Shown here piece after piece: positions 26,601 to 35,396 of a stretch of 41,585 nt of DNA. How positions within the stretch are numbered: the first letter of the stretch is position 1; the number at the start of each line of letters is the position of its first letter. Source of the stretch: Sphingomonas sp. 32-66-10 (GTDB taxonomy: Bacteria; Pseudomonadota; Alphaproteobacteria; Sphingomonadales; Sphingomonadaceae); NCBI GenBank assembly GCA_002280565.1, contig NCEF01000012.1, positions 1 through 41,585 of the forward strand, in the 5' to 3' direction. Made by a program: the position numbers and the translations under genes. A model generated the notes under the pieces. That model ran no database searches. It had not been told where the DNA came from and was given only the letters and a program-made list of their open reading frames with translations.

Positions 26601-29438
26601 GTAGAAGCCGCCGATCAGCCGCCGCCGCGCGGTCAGAATTTCGCGGCTGTACACCGCGACCTGAACCTTCTGCCCCTTCAACGGCTTGCCCTGCGGATCC
26701 AGCGCGACGAAGCGCAGCCGCAGATCATCCTCCTTCATCAACCAGCCATCGGTCTTGATGCCCAGCTGTACCGACGCGCCGAACAGGGTGATGCCGCGCG
26801 ATGCCGTCAGCACCTCGCCATTGGCGTCCTGATAATCCATCTCGACGCGCATCCGGCTGGTGCCGCTCAGCGTCTGCGGGATTTCGACGCTGGTCCGCGC
26901 GGTGCCATCGGCGCCGAGCGTGACGGGGAGCGTCTGCATCGGCGGCAGGTCGGTTGAATCCTCCTCCTCGCCATCGCCGTTGAGCGGCTTGGTCCCCTCC
27001 TCGATCGCGCGCCCGCCAAAGCTATAGCCGTCCCAGCCATCAGGCGTATCGCTCTCGTCATAATAGCCGATGCGCAATTCAACCGGCAGGTTCGACGCCC
27101 CGCCGCCCGACAGATATCCGACGAACAGGTCGAGCGGCAGCGTCTTGGGCCGCACCGCCGCTTCCTTCGGCCCGGCGACCGACGCCTTCATCGTTGGCAG
27201 CTTATACTCGTCGACCTTGATCGACTGGCTGGTCCAGACCGTCTCCTCGCCGCCCTTGCCGTCCGATTTCACGAATTGCAGGTTGTAATCGCCCATCGGC
27301 GCACCCTGCGGCACGTTCCATTGCGTTTCGCCGCTGCCCATGGCGCTGATCGCCACCGGCAGCTCGAACTGCGTGTCCGATCCGCTGTGCGACAGGCGCA
27401 ACTTGCCGCTGAAGCCTTCGGGGAAGACGAAGCCATTGGCGACCGGACGGCGCAAAATATGCTTCATGTTGACGCTCTCGCCCTGGCGGACCAGCGCGCG
27501 GTCGAACACGGTGTGAACGATGTCGCTCGCGGCCTCATAGCCATAGCGCAGGTCGAAGTCGTACGGCCGAATGCCCTCGCCCCACGCGGTCAGCGTAAAG
27601 CTCATATCATCGCCCTTGCGCGCCGACACCATCAGCGGCGGGGCGTTGCCCGCCTCGCACCCGCCCCAACTTTGCGGCTCGGGAATCCCCGGTGCCACCG
27701 TCAGGCGGCCAAATTGGTCGGTCTTGCCGGTGGCGAGCGACTGGCCCGAACAGCTGTCGGTGACGCGCACATCGGCTCCGCCCACCGGCTTGCCGCTGTC
27801 GAGCGCGGTGACCCACACCAGCGATCCCTCACGCCCCCATTTGAAATGCACCGCCATGTTGGTGACCAGCGCACCCGCGGCGACATAACGCGGCGCATCG
27901 CGGCCCAGCAGCGCCTTGCCCAATTGCGGCGATGCCAGCTCGACGACATAGAATCCGGGCTTGCCCAGCGGGATGCCGACGACCTCGAACTCCTTGCCCT
28001 TGCCCGGCAGCGCGATCGGCTGCAGCGCGGCACCGACAGTGCCGGTCAGGATCGACTTGGCCCCGGTCTGGTTGATCGTGACCGTCTCGGTCCCGCGCTT
28101 GACCTCGTCGCTCTTATAGTCGTCGGCGTCGTCGATGGTGCGCAGCCATTTGGCGATCACCCCGTCCGACGCGTCGACGCGCAGCTGCTGGCCCGCAACG
28201 GTCAGCCCCTTGCCCTGCAGCGAGGGTTCGACATTGCGCACCGTGACGGGCAGCACGCCACCCTCCTGCGCCTCGATGATCCCGAACGGTGCGGCGAACT
28301 TCACCAGCGGCGGCGCTTCGTCGAAGCGCACCTCCAGCGGGAAGCGCTGGCCGTTGGACAGCACCCGCCCGCTTTCGTCCTTCAGTCCCTCGGGCAGCAC
28401 CAGCTTGGCGGTGGTGGACGCGGGCAAGGGCCCCGCAAACTTGATGTCGCTGATCGTGTTGGCGCGCTTGTCCTCGTCGCTCAGCGCAGGCTTCAGCTCC
28501 TTGCCATCGGGCAGCGCAATGCGAATCGCCTCGGCCTGCTCACGCGGGATGCGCGCGGTAAAGCGGACATAGGCCTCCTTGACCGGGTTGCACCCGGCCT
28601 GCGGGTTGACCCGCGAACATTCGAACCGCGCCTCGAACGGCTTGCGCACGGTGAAATCGAAGCGCTGGTCGGCACCCGCGGTCTTGCCGCCCGCACCCGC
28701 CACGCCCGCGCCCCATACCAGTGACACGTCACGCCCCGGCGGCAACGGTCGCCCGCATTTCAGTGCGACGACATTGGACAGCACCTTGGCGCGATCTTCC
28801 GCCTTCTCCGGCAGCGCCTCGGCCATCCCGGCTTCACTCAGGAAATTGCGCACTTCCCAGCGTTTGGGGTTCAGGTCCTGCAGCAACTTGCCCGGCACGT
28901 CCTCGGCCAGCAGCTCGACCGGAATCTTCTCGCCAATGCCCTCGACCGCGCAATAGGCGTTGGCGGCGACCGACTGGCGCGTGGCGAGCATGTTGGTGCC
29001 GATCAGGAAGACCTGATCCTCCTCGATCTCACCACCCCAGCGCTGCGGCAGCATCGCCTTGACCGTCGGCCCACCGGCATCAATCGTGAACTCGCGCTTA
29101 CCCGCCACGGCATAGCCGGCAACGCTCTTGAGCTTCTCTTCCAGCGCGACGGTACAGGTCGTTCCACCCGGCAGCGGGCTCGCAAATTCCCAGACATAGG
29201 TCTGCTGATCGACCCAGCGCCCCTCGCCCCCTACGGCGCAGGCCACCTTGATCGGGGATGCAGCGCGCGGATCGCCCAGCGGCACCATCGGCTGGCTGAA
29301 GCGCACGGTATAGCGCTCGATCGCGCCGTCACCCATGCCGGGCGTGGCCAACACCACCTGCGGACTCGAATCACCCCAGGCGGCAATCGGCGTCAACGCC
29401 AGTGCCAGAACTGCGGCGGCGCGTGCGAGCTGCTTCAT
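23682..29438 (-). CDS. Bacterial alpha-2-macroglobulin family protein (YfhM-like)
   Basis: The 1918-residue protein is a bacterial alpha-2-macroglobulin: a periplasmic protease trap whose bait region is cut, exposing a thioester that captures the attacking protease. A cleavable signal peptide (about 1-22, ending AAWG) has no lipobox Cys, unlike the E. coli lipoprotein. Many macroglobulin beta domains follow, then the thioester motif YGCFEQ with Cys1472, inside an alpha/alpha barrel domain rich in helices, and a C-terminal receptor-like beta domain. The start at 29438 has AAGAGG four bases upstream. A longer in-frame start at 29723 overlaps the divergent gene and is rejected. With pbpC directly downstream, the pair probably defends and repairs the envelope after protease or peptidoglycan damage. 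Confidence 0.94.
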   Translation of the reverse strand: MKQLARAAAVLALALTPIAAWGDSSPQVVLATPGMGDGAIERYTVRFSQPMVPLGDPRAASPIKVACAVGGEGRWVDQQTYVWEFASPLPGGTTCTVALEEKLKSVAGYAVAGKREFTIDAGGPTVKAMLPQRWGGEIEEDQVFLIGTNMLATRQSVAANAYCAVEGIGEKIPVELLAEDVPGKLLQDLNPKRWEVRNFLSEAGMAEALPEKAEDRAKVLSNVVALKCGRPLPPGRDVSLVWGAGVAGAGGKTAGADQRFDFTVRKPFEARFECSRVNPQAGCNPVKEAYVRFTARIPREQAEAIRIALPDGKELKPALSDEDKRANTISDIKFAGPLPASTTAKLVLPEGLKDESGRVLSNGQRFPLEVRFDEAPPLVKFAAPFGIIEAQEGGVLPVTVRNVEPSLQGKGLTVAGQQLRVDASDGVIAKWLRTIDDADDYKSDEVKRGTETVTINQTGAKSILTGTVGAALQPIALPGKGKEFEVVGIPLGKPGFYVVELASPQLGKALLGRDAPRYVAAGALVTNMAVHFKWGREGSLVWVTALDSGKPVGGADVRVTDSCSGQSLATGKTDQFGRLTVAPGIPEPQSWGGCEAGNAPPLMVSARKGDDMSFTLTAWGEGIRPYDFDLRYGYEAASDIVHTVFDRALVRQGESVNMKHILRRPVANGFVFPEGFSGKLRLSHSGSDTQFELPVAISAMGSGETQWNVPQGAPMGDYNLQFVKSDGKGGEETVWTSQSIKVDEYKLPTMKASVAGPKEAAVRPKTLPLDLFVGYLSGGGASNLPVELRIGYYDESDTPDGWDGYSFGGRAIEEGTKPLNGDGEEEDSTDLPPMQTLPVTLGADGTARTSVEIPQTLSGTSRMRVEMDYQDANGEVLTASRGITLFGASVQLGIKTDGWLMKEDDLRLRFVALDPQGKPLKGQKVQVAVYSREILTARRRLIGGFYAYENNMRTTKIGGSCSAKTDALGLAQCSIDPGVSGEVHVVATTTDSAGNVARATTSVWLAGEDDWWFGGDNGDRMDVIAEAQEYKSTDTARFQVRMPFREATALVTVEREGVLSSFVTTLSGDNPVVEVPLKGVYAPDVFVSVMAVRGRVGGWKLWWADLARRWNLPFFSREGAKPTALVDLAKPSFRMGIAKIKVGWEGHRMGVTVKADKDRYAARDTAKVSLQVKNPDGSVAPKADVAFVAVDEALLQLAPNESLDVLKAMMGERPLSVLTSTAQTQVVGKRHYGRKAVAAGGGGGGDLSALNRENFQPVLLWRGTVPLDAQGRAQVDVPLSDALTAFKLVAVAVGSDGQTFGMGETAVRTAQDLSIFAGIPPLVRDGDFFSAGFTLRNGSDKPMKVTAKVELSPKVAQGRDLTVEIPAGGAVPIAWNLTAPKGFDKLQWKVSARDESGKAVDAVTVVQDIAPAVPVETWAATLARVGEGGPISIAPPAGALPGVGSVTVRLTQTLVPPLQGVRDYMAAYPYGCFEQRTSQAVVLGDMGAWNRLAGELPVYLDRDGLLRYFPSESLRGSEALTSYILSITAEAGLPIPDASRSRMIEALKAVLDGRLRHDDYGDVRLQKVAAFAALARQGAASAAMLGQLGITPADMPTSTLADYIAALGRVPGLANGAQLRAAAEGVLKTRLVYEGTRIDLSDKGNTPWWLMASGDESVLKALVATLGRPAFQSEGPKMMVGAALRQQRGHWDTTTANAWGVIAARKFEGVYPAAQVAGITTATIGTQTVTRSWPLAEAQRSLLFALPARQTPLVLAQSGGAGPWASVQVKAAVPLTQPLNAGYKLTRTVEVVQAKTKGVLTRGDVLKVTLTVEASADRNWVVISDPVPAGATVIGSLGGQSEMLAEGTSSGGTSYVERGRDAWRGYFAWMPRGTHTVSYAMRLNAAGRLQLPPSRVEAMYSPEIRAAVPNQPMVVAQR

Positions 29439-29616
29439 CGAACCTCTTCCCCCAAAGGCGATGCGCGCGACCCTACGCCCCTCGCGGCCGGAGTCCAGTG
29501 TCAGCGCGGCGTTCTTCTCAGTTTCTGTCAGTGGTTCGGGCGCGGCCGCTCCAGCACATCGAAGCCACCGCGGCACGACGCCGCGTCGCCATTCGAAGTT
29601 GCAAGGAACGCATGAC

Positions 29617-30153
29617 ATGAAAAAGATCGCTCTGGCCCTCGCCGCCGCCCTCGCCACCGTCGCCACCCCCGCGCTGGCACAGGACACCGAAGATTTCAGC
29701 GGTGCCAAGGCTAGCGTCCTCACCGGCTATGACGTGGTCGATCTCAACACCCCCGGCGTGCGCAACCCCGACGGCCTGATCTATGGCCTGGGCCTTGGCT
29801 ATGACGTGCAAAAGGGCAGCACCGTGTTCGGCGTCGAGGCCGAAGTGTCCGACTCGACCGCGCGGCTCAAGGCCGGTGCCGCCACCGTCGCCGAAACCAG
29901 CCGCGACCTGTACATCGGCGGCCGCGTCGGCGTGGTGGCCGGCAAGACGCTGATTTACGCCAAGGCGGGCTATTCCAACTTCCGCCTGCTCAGCATCGCC
30001 GGCAACGGCAACGCCGACGGCTTCCGCCTCGGCGCGGGCGTCGAGCACAAGCTGGGCGAGAAGGTCTTCGCCAAGGTCGAATATCGCTACACCGATTACG
30101 AAGCCGGCGTGACCCGCCATCAGGGTGTTGCCGGGATCGGATTGCGGTTTTGA
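29617..30153 (+). CDS. Outer-membrane beta-barrel protein
   Basis: The 178-residue protein has a signal peptide (1-21, ending TPALA) and a mature part of alternating short beta strands. They end in the barrel-like sequences VFAKVEYRYTDYEAG and GIGLRF, the C-terminal Phe expected for BAM recognition. Strands such as LIYGLGLGYDV and IYAKAGYSNFRL fit an eight-stranded OmpA/OmpW-like porin or adhesin barrel. No extra domain is present. ATG 29617 has AAGGAA about eight bases upstream; another ATG at 29612 is out of frame. It diverges from the macroglobulin gene with 178 bases between starts, a region in which I see no clear promoter. A terminator follows. Confidence 0.88.
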   Translation: MKKIALALAAALATVATPALAQDTEDFSGAKASVLTGYDVVDLNTPGVRNPDGLIYGLGLGYDVQKGSTVFGVEAEVSDSTARLKAGAATVAETSRDLYIGGRVGVVAGKTLIYAKAGYSNFRLLSIAGNGNADGFRLGAGVEHKLGEKVFAKVEYRYTDYEAGVTRHQGVAGIGLRF

Positions 30154-30173
30154 TCTCTACGCGATGCAAGAAG

Positions 30174-30204
30174 GGCCGGTTCCCGATGGGGAGCCGGCCT
30201 TTTT
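30174..30204 (+). terminator. Intrinsic terminator after the beta-barrel gene
   Basis: GGCCGGTTCCC (30174-30184) pairs with GGGAGCCGGCC (30189-30199) with one G-U type mismatch, and TTTTT follows (30200-30204). It lies 20 bases after the stop. Confidence 0.9.
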
Positions 30205-30296
30205 GCGTGTCAGCCCGGGCAAAGCCCGCGCTTGGCGTCGGACGGGTTCCGCTTGCGCGGCCCCGCCGGCCGGGCGGGGCGCTGCGCCGATTGCTC

Positions 30297-30331
30297 GGCG
30301 CACCGGGGGCGGACGTGGCCGCCCCTGCGCC
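30297..30331 (-). terminator. Hairpin after phaB
   Basis: GGCGCA and GGGGCGG on the left arm pair with CCGCCCC and TGCGCC on the right, with a three-base bulge and a six-base loop. It lies directly beyond the phaB stop. No T-run follows, so its role as terminator is probable only. Confidence 0.5.
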
Positions 30332-30333
30332 CC

Positions 30334-31056
30334 TTAGTACATATGCTGCCCACCATTGATGGACAGCGTCGACCCGGTAACGAACCCGCCCTCTTCCGAG
30401 CACAGGAACGCCACGCCGCGCGCAATCTCGTTCGCCTGACCGAGCCGGCCGACCGGAATCTTGGCGACGATCTTCTCCAGCACTTCGGCCGGAACCGCCG
30501 CGACCATGTCGGTGTCGATATAGCCCGGTGCGATCGCATTGACCGTCACCCCGGCACGCGCGCCTTCCTGTGCCAGCGCCTTGGTAAAGCCGTGGATGCC
30601 GCTCTTTGCCGCAGCATAATTGACCTGGCCGTACTGGCCTGCCTGGCCGTTGATCGACCCGATATTGACGATGCGGCCCCATTTGCGGTCGCGCATGCCG
30701 GGGAACACGCCCTTGGCCATGTTGAAACACCCGCCAAGATTGGTGTCCATGACCTCCTTCCACATCTGGTAGGTCATTTTCAGGATCGTGCCGTCGCGGG
30801 TGATGCCGGCATTGTTGACCAGCACATCGACCGGCCCCAGCGCCGCCTCGACTTCAGCAATCCCCGCCTGGCACGCGTCATAGTCCGACACGTCCCATTT
30901 GAACGCCGCGATCCCGGTGCGCTCGGTAAACTCAGCTGCACGCTGATCGTTGCCGGCATAATTCGCCGCAACGGTCATGCCCATATCCTTGAGCGCAACG
31001 CTGATCGCCTCGCCAATACCGCGCGTGCCGCCCGTAACGATCGCTACCCGTGCCAT
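30334..31056 (-). CDS. phaB: Acetoacetyl-CoA reductase PhaB
   Basis: PhaB reduces acetoacetyl-CoA to (R)-3-hydroxybutyryl-CoA with NADPH for polyhydroxybutyrate synthesis. The 240-residue short-chain dehydrogenase has the cofactor motif TGGTRGIG at residues 8-15, NNAGITRD, and the catalytic Ser/Tyr/Lys in NIGSINGQAGQYGQVNYAAAK. PhaB-specific features are DMVAAVPAEVLEKIV and the ending GFVTGSTLSINGGQHMY. The ATG at 31056 has TAGGAG five bases upstream on the minus strand; the longer frame overlaps hemH. phaA and phaC are not in the window. FabG-type acyl carrier protein reductase is the main alternative, less likely from these motifs. Confidence 0.92.
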   Translation of the reverse strand: MARVAIVTGGTRGIGEAISVALKDMGMTVAANYAGNDQRAAEFTERTGIAAFKWDVSDYDACQAGIAEVEAALGPVDVLVNNAGITRDGTILKMTYQMWKEVMDTNLGGCFNMAKGVFPGMRDRKWGRIVNIGSINGQAGQYGQVNYAAAKSGIHGFTKALAQEGARAGVTVNAIAPGYIDTDMVAAVPAEVLEKIVAKIPVGRLGQANEIARGVAFLCSEEGGFVTGSTLSINGGQHMY

Positions 31057-31085
31057 ACTCTCTCCTAAACCGATTTTGACAAAGG

Positions 31086-32093
31086 CTAGGGAAGGTCGGC
31101 CCAACCCGCAAGTTCCGATGCGACAATGCTGCGCAACATCGCGATGCCCGGAACGCTGTCGTTGAGGCACGACAGATAGGCGAAATGCGTTCCCCCCGCT
31201 TCCTCGAAGCTCTCGCGCCCGCGGATCGCCAGCTCCTCCAGCGTCTCCAGGCAGTCGGCGGAAAAGCCCGGCGCGACGATGGCGATCTTCTTCACACCCT
31301 TGCCCGGCAGCGCTTCCAGCACCGTATCGGTCGCCGGCTCCAGCCACTTGGCCCGTCCGAACCGCGACTGGAACGTCACCGTCAGTTCACGCCCAAGCGC
31401 CTCGCCCAGCAGCCGCGCGGTCTTGCGGCAATGGCAGTGATAGGGGTCACCCAGCTCCAGCGTCCGTTGCGGCATCCCGTGAAAGCTCGCCAGCACCGCG
31501 TCCGGCTCGAACTCGAGCGCGGCCAGCTGCGTCCGCACCGACTCCGCCAGCGCGGCGATGTAGCGCGGATCGTCAAAATAGGGCGGCAGCGTGCGCAGCG
31601 CCGGCTGCCAGCGCATCGCGGCCAGCGTCTCGAACGCCTTGTCCACCACCGTCGCGCTCGTCGCCGCGCAATATTGCGGGTAGAGCGGCGCGATCAAAAT
31701 GCGCTCGCACCCGGCATCCTTCATCGCCTTCAGCTTCGCAGGGATCGACGGATTGCCATAGCGCATCGCCCAGTCGACCGTCACTTCGGGCCAAGCCGCC
31801 TGCAACGCCACCGCCTGCCGCTTGGTGATCGCGGCGAGCGGCGAGCCGTCGTCGGTCCACACCTGTTGATAGGCATGCGCCGACTTGGCCGGGCGCGTGC
31901 GCAGGATGATGCCGCGCAGGATCGGCTGCCAGATCAGCGCCGGGATCTCGACCACGCGGCGGTCCGACAGAAATTCGCCCAGATAGCGTCGCACCGCGCC
32001 TGCATCGGGCGCGTCGGGCGTGCCGAGGTTGACCAGCAGCACGCCGATCCGCCGCGGCGCAACCGCGGGATGGCCTTGCGGTAACAGCATCAT
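31086..32093 (-). CDS. hemH: Ferrochelatase
   Basis: HemH inserts Fe(II) into protoporphyrin IX, the last step of haem synthesis, at the cytoplasmic face of the membrane. The 335 residues match the family; visible signatures are GVLLVNLGTPDAP, the stretch APLYPQYCAATS, the catalytic-His loop SFHGMPQRTLELGDPYHCHC and FQSRFGRAKWLEPATD. The start overlaps the upstream Mo-hydroxylase stop as ATGA. There are two adjacent ATGs; I used the first. No other haem genes lie near. Confidence 0.96.
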   Translation of the reverse strand: MMLLPQGHPAVAPRRIGVLLVNLGTPDAPDAGAVRRYLGEFLSDRRVVEIPALIWQPILRGIILRTRPAKSAHAYQQVWTDDGSPLAAITKRQAVALQAAWPEVTVDWAMRYGNPSIPAKLKAMKDAGCERILIAPLYPQYCAATSATVVDKAFETLAAMRWQPALRTLPPYFDDPRYIAALAESVRTQLAALEFEPDAVLASFHGMPQRTLELGDPYHCHCRKTARLLGEALGRELTVTFQSRFGRAKWLEPATDTVLEALPGKGVKKIAIVAPGFSADCLETLEELAIRGRESFEEAGGTHFAYLSCLNDSVPGIAMLRSIVASELAGWADLP

Positions 32094-34315
32094 TCGCCTC
32101 CGGGAATCAAAGGAAGTTGCCGCAACCGCACGCCGGTCGCGGCATGGATCGCGTTAGCAATGGCGGGCGCGACCGGCGGCACCGCCAGCTCGCTCACCCC
32201 GCCGGGATCGGCTTCGCTCGCGATCAGTTCGATCATGATCTCGGGCGTATCGGCCAGGCGCGGCAGGTCGAGATCGGCGAACCCGCGCGCCTCGGCCATG
32301 TTGCCGGTAAAGCCGGTCGTGACGCCCAGCGCCCCGGCCATGCCGAAAATCAGCCCGCCCTCGATCTGCTGCTGCACCACATCGGGGTTGACCACGCGCC
32401 CGCAATCGACCGCCGCGACGATACGATCGACCTTGATCCGCTGGTCGCCGCCGACCGACGCCTCGACCATCACCGCGATGTACGATCCGCGAAAGGCATG
32501 GCACGCCAGCCCCTGCCCGCTGCCGGCAAGCCCCCCCTGCCATCCGCCCAGCGTCGCGACGGTGGACAGGCACCGCGCCAGCCGCGGCTCGCCGCCCAGC
32601 ATCGCGATGCGGAAACTATGCGCCTCGATCTGCGCAACATGCGCCAGCTCGTCGATGAAGCTTTCGGTAAAGAACGCCGTCGCGCCATGCGATCCTGACC
32701 GCCAATAGCCGGTCGGCAGGCCGATCTCGGCCGGGTGGTGATCGACCGCCAGATTGGCGATGCGATAGGGCGGCCGTGCCCCCGCCACCGCCGCCGGATC
32801 GCCGCTGCCCGCCAGCGCCAGCCCCGCCGCAATCGCGCTGTCCCCGCCCATCAGCCGCGCCGCCAGCTCATGCCCGCTCGCCGGTGCCGCAATCTTCGCG
32901 AGCCACCCCGCCACCGCACCATTGCTGCCCAGCCGCGCGGTCATCCGCGCGGCGGCAGGCGCGCGATAGCGGTCGTGCAGGCACGTCTCGCCGCGCGACC
33001 AGGTCAGCTGCACCGGCTTGCCCACTTCGCGCGCGATCAGCGCAACCTGCTGGGCGACCGCATGCTCCAGATTCTGCCCGAACGATCCCCCGGCGAACAC
33101 CGGATGGATGATGACGTTGCTTTCGCTCATGCCCAGCACATCCGCGACCGCCGCGCGGGCAAGGCCGGGGGCCTGCGTCGCCATCCAGATGCGACAGCGC
33201 CCATCGGCAAAGCTCGCCGTCGCCGCCATCGGCTCGATCGCGGCGTGCAGCGCCACCCCGACGCGATATTCGGCGGTGACCACGCGCGCGCCCTTGAACG
33301 TCGCGGACAGGTCCCCCGCCGACTCGATCCGGGTGCCATCGCCATTCAGCGCGGCGTCGAGCGCCGCCTGAATCGACGCGCTGTCGACCTTGGTCGCCAC
33401 CTCGAAGCGCGGCTTCATTGCATCGAGTGCGCGCTGCGCTGCCCAGCTGTTATTCGCCACCGCCGCGACCCAGCGCTCATTCTTCACGATGTGCAGCATG
33501 CCCGGCACCGTCCGCACCGCCGCCTCGTCCAGCGCATAGAGCTTCACCGTCCCGACCGGCCCCTGCCGGATCGCGGCGAACACCATGTCGGGCAGGCGAA
33601 TGTCGGCGGCAAAATTTGCGCTGCCAGTGACCTTGCCCGGCGCGTCGAGCCGCGGCACCGGCTCGCCCATCAACCGCGCGCCATCGCCCTCGCGCAGCGG
33701 CAGATCGGCCGGCACCGTTTCGCCCGCCGCCTCGACCGCCAACTCGCCAAAGCCGATCTTCTGCTTGTCATGCACGACAAAGCCGTTCGCGGTGTCGCAC
33801 GCCGTCCACTCTACGCCCCAGCGCCGCGCCGCCGCCTGGCACAGCATCGCCCGCGCCGCCGCTCCGGCTTCGCGCAAGGGCTCGGCAAACTGGCGCATCG
33901 ATGTCGACGCCCCGGTCAGCACCAGCGCAGTGCGCCGCGCATGAGTCGCGCGCAGCCGTTCGGGCAGCACATCGGGGAACAGCTCCCCTGCCGCCATGGC
34001 ATTGGCATAAAGCGGGCTCAGCGGTGCCTGCTCGACCCCGACCCGCCGCCAGTCCGCGCCTAGTTCATCGGCAACGATCTGCGGCAGCGTCGTGAACACG
34101 CCCTGTCCATATTCGCATTGCGGCACCGCGACCGTGACCTGCCCGTCCGGCGCGATCTTCAGCCACGCGCCAAACGCCGCCTCGCCCTCGCGTACCGGCA
34201 GATTGGGCAGATAGGTGCGCGGCCACGCCGCCCATGCGACGATCAGACCGATCCCCGCCCCGCCACCGATCAGCAGCGTGCGCCGGTCGATCCCCTTGAA
34301 ACCCGTCCGCTCCAT
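32090..34315 (-). CDS. Xanthine dehydrogenase family molybdopterin-binding subunit, Tat-exported
   Basis: The 741-residue protein is the large, molybdopterin-binding subunit of a Mo-hydroxylase of the isoquinoline 1-oxidoreductase (IorB)-like branch. The N-terminus has a twin-arginine signal (DRRTLLIGGGAG then a hydrophobic stretch to about residue 32), so it is exported folded. Family motifs are the VFAGGSFGQNLE loop around Mo and GVSELAVPPVAPAIANA near the C-terminus, with the catalytic Glu of GVSE. Such enzymes normally need a small 2Fe-2S subunit, which is not encoded beside it. ATG 34315 gives the expected leader; an upstream start at 34381 would add 22 unlikely residues. Substrate unknown. 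Stop overlaps hemH. Confidence 0.9.
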   Translation of the reverse strand: MERTGFKGIDRRTLLIGGGAGIGLIVAWAAWPRTYLPNLPVREGEAAFGAWLKIAPDGQVTVAVPQCEYGQGVFTTLPQIVADELGADWRRVGVEQAPLSPLYANAMAAGELFPDVLPERLRATHARRTALVLTGASTSMRQFAEPLREAGAAARAMLCQAAARRWGVEWTACDTANGFVVHDKQKIGFGELAVEAAGETVPADLPLREGDGARLMGEPVPRLDAPGKVTGSANFAADIRLPDMVFAAIRQGPVGTVKLYALDEAAVRTVPGMLHIVKNERWVAAVANNSWAAQRALDAMKPRFEVATKVDSASIQAALDAALNGDGTRIESAGDLSATFKGARVVTAEYRVGVALHAAIEPMAATASFADGRCRIWMATQAPGLARAAVADVLGMSESNVIIHPVFAGGSFGQNLEHAVAQQVALIAREVGKPVQLTWSRGETCLHDRYRAPAAARMTARLGSNGAVAGWLAKIAAPASGHELAARLMGGDSAIAAGLALAGSGDPAAVAGARPPYRIANLAVDHHPAEIGLPTGYWRSGSHGATAFFTESFIDELAHVAQIEAHSFRIAMLGGEPRLARCLSTVATLGGWQGGLAGSGQGLACHAFRGSYIAVMVEASVGGDQRIKVDRIVAAVDCGRVVNPDVVQQQIEGGLIFGMAGALGVTTGFTGNMAEARGFADLDLPRLADTPEIMIELIASEADPGGVSELAVPPVAPAIANAIHAATGVRLRQLPLIPGGE

Positions 34316-34422
34316 CCCCGCCGCTCTAGCGGGGCCGATACCGCTGCGCCACACCATTCCTCCCCTTGGCCCCGCCGTCATATCCCGATAGGACCGCGCC
34401 GAACTCCCGGGGAGCCCGACAC

Positions 34423-35313
34423 GTGATCCTGACCGCCGCCGCGCAAGCGACCTCGCATATCCAGTTCAGCGACCTTGGCCTGCATTCGGTCGCGCTCGAT
34501 CTCGGCTTCTTCCAGCTCAAATGGTATTCGCTCGCCTATATCGCGGGCATCCTGGTCGGCTGGTGGTATCTGCTCAAATTGCTGGCCCAGCCGGGTGCGC
34601 CGATGGCGCGCCGCCATGCCGACGACATGGTGTTCTATGCCACCATCGGCATCATCGTCGGCGGGCGGCTCGGCTATGTGATCTTCTACCAGCCCAGCCT
34701 GTTCCTCGAACCGCTCAAGCTGCTGCAATTGTGGGAAGGCGGCATGTCCTTCCATGGCGGCACGATCGGCGTGATGCTCGCGATCCTGTGGTTATGCCGC
34801 AAGGAACAGCTGAACTGGCTGCGCGTCCATGATTATGTCGCCTGCTGCGTCCCCTTCGGCCTGTTCTTCGGGCGCATCGCCAATTTCGTGAATGGCGAGC
34901 TGTGGGGCCATCCCACCACCGTGCCCTGGGGCATCGTCCACGACATGAACGACCGCCAGCAGCTGACCGGCGAAACCTTTGCCCGCCACCCCAGCCAGCT
35001 TTACGAGGCCGGCCTCGAAGGGCTGCTCGTCGGCATTATCCTGTGGTTCCTGTTCTGGAAGACCGACGCCCGGTATCAGCCCGGCAAGCTCGTCGGCACC
35101 TTCATCCTCGGCTATGGCCTGTCGCGCTGGTTCGTCGAATTCTTCCGCGAGCATGACGCGCAGTTCAACGACACGATCTTCGCCACGCCCGGCCTGCACA
35201 TGGGCCAGCTGCTGACGCTCCCGATGATCTTCGGCGGCATCTATCTGATCGCCACCGCAAAGAAGCGGCGCGAGCGCGTCGAACCCTTTGCGGGCGACCA
35301 GACCATTGCGTAA
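34423..35313 (+). CDS. lgt: Prolipoprotein diacylglyceryl transferase
   Basis: Lgt transfers diacylglyceryl from phosphatidylglycerol to the lipobox Cys of prolipoproteins, the first step of lipoprotein maturation. The 296-residue inner-membrane protein has about seven hydrophobic segments, the signature [13 protein letters not shown] with its essential Arg, [12 protein letters not shown], and [15 protein letters not shown] at 34423 is preceded by GGGGAG about nine bases upstream; the frame is open back to an ATG at 34366, which lacks a site. It begins a plus-strand block with the NDUFAF7-like, GNAT and pgeF genes, a conserved alphaproteobacterial order. A palindrome follows. Confidence 0.95.
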   Translation: MILTAAAQATSHIQFSDLGLHSVALDLGFFQLKWYSLAYIAGILVGWWYLLKLLAQPGAPMARRHADDMVFYATIGIIVGGRLGYVIFYQPSLFLEPLKLLQLWEGGMSFHGGTIGVMLAILWLCRKEQLNWLRVHDYVACCVPFGLFFGRIANFVNGELWGHPTTVPWGIVHDMNDRQQLTGETFARHPSQLYEAGLEGLLVGIILWFLFWKTDARYQPGKLVGTFILGYGLSRWFVEFFREHDAQFNDTIFATPGLHMGQLLTLPMIFGGIYLIATAKKRRERVEPFAGDQTIA

Positions 35314-35349
35314 AACGCCTCTTCCGTTGCGGGAGGGAAACCAAAATCT

Positions 35350-35371
35350 CCCCTCCCGCTTGCGGGAGGGG
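35350..35371. repeat. Palindromic repeat between lgt and the methyltransferase gene
   Basis: CCCCTCCCGC-tt-GCGGGAGGGG is a perfect 10-bp stem, with a related TGCGGGAGGG just upstream (35332-35341). It resembles the repeats at 1710 and 41459. It may attenuate or end transcription from lgt, though the next gene starts only 26 bases later. Confidence 0.6.
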
Positions 35372-35396
35372 TCGGGGGAGGGCATGTCGCTCAGCC

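Noticed and set aside
23370-26957. Very long plus-strand open frame (1195 codons) opposite the macroglobulin gene
   Set aside because: It is Arg/His/Gln-rich with no domain, and lies antisense to a well-supported gene; typical of high-GC shadow frames.
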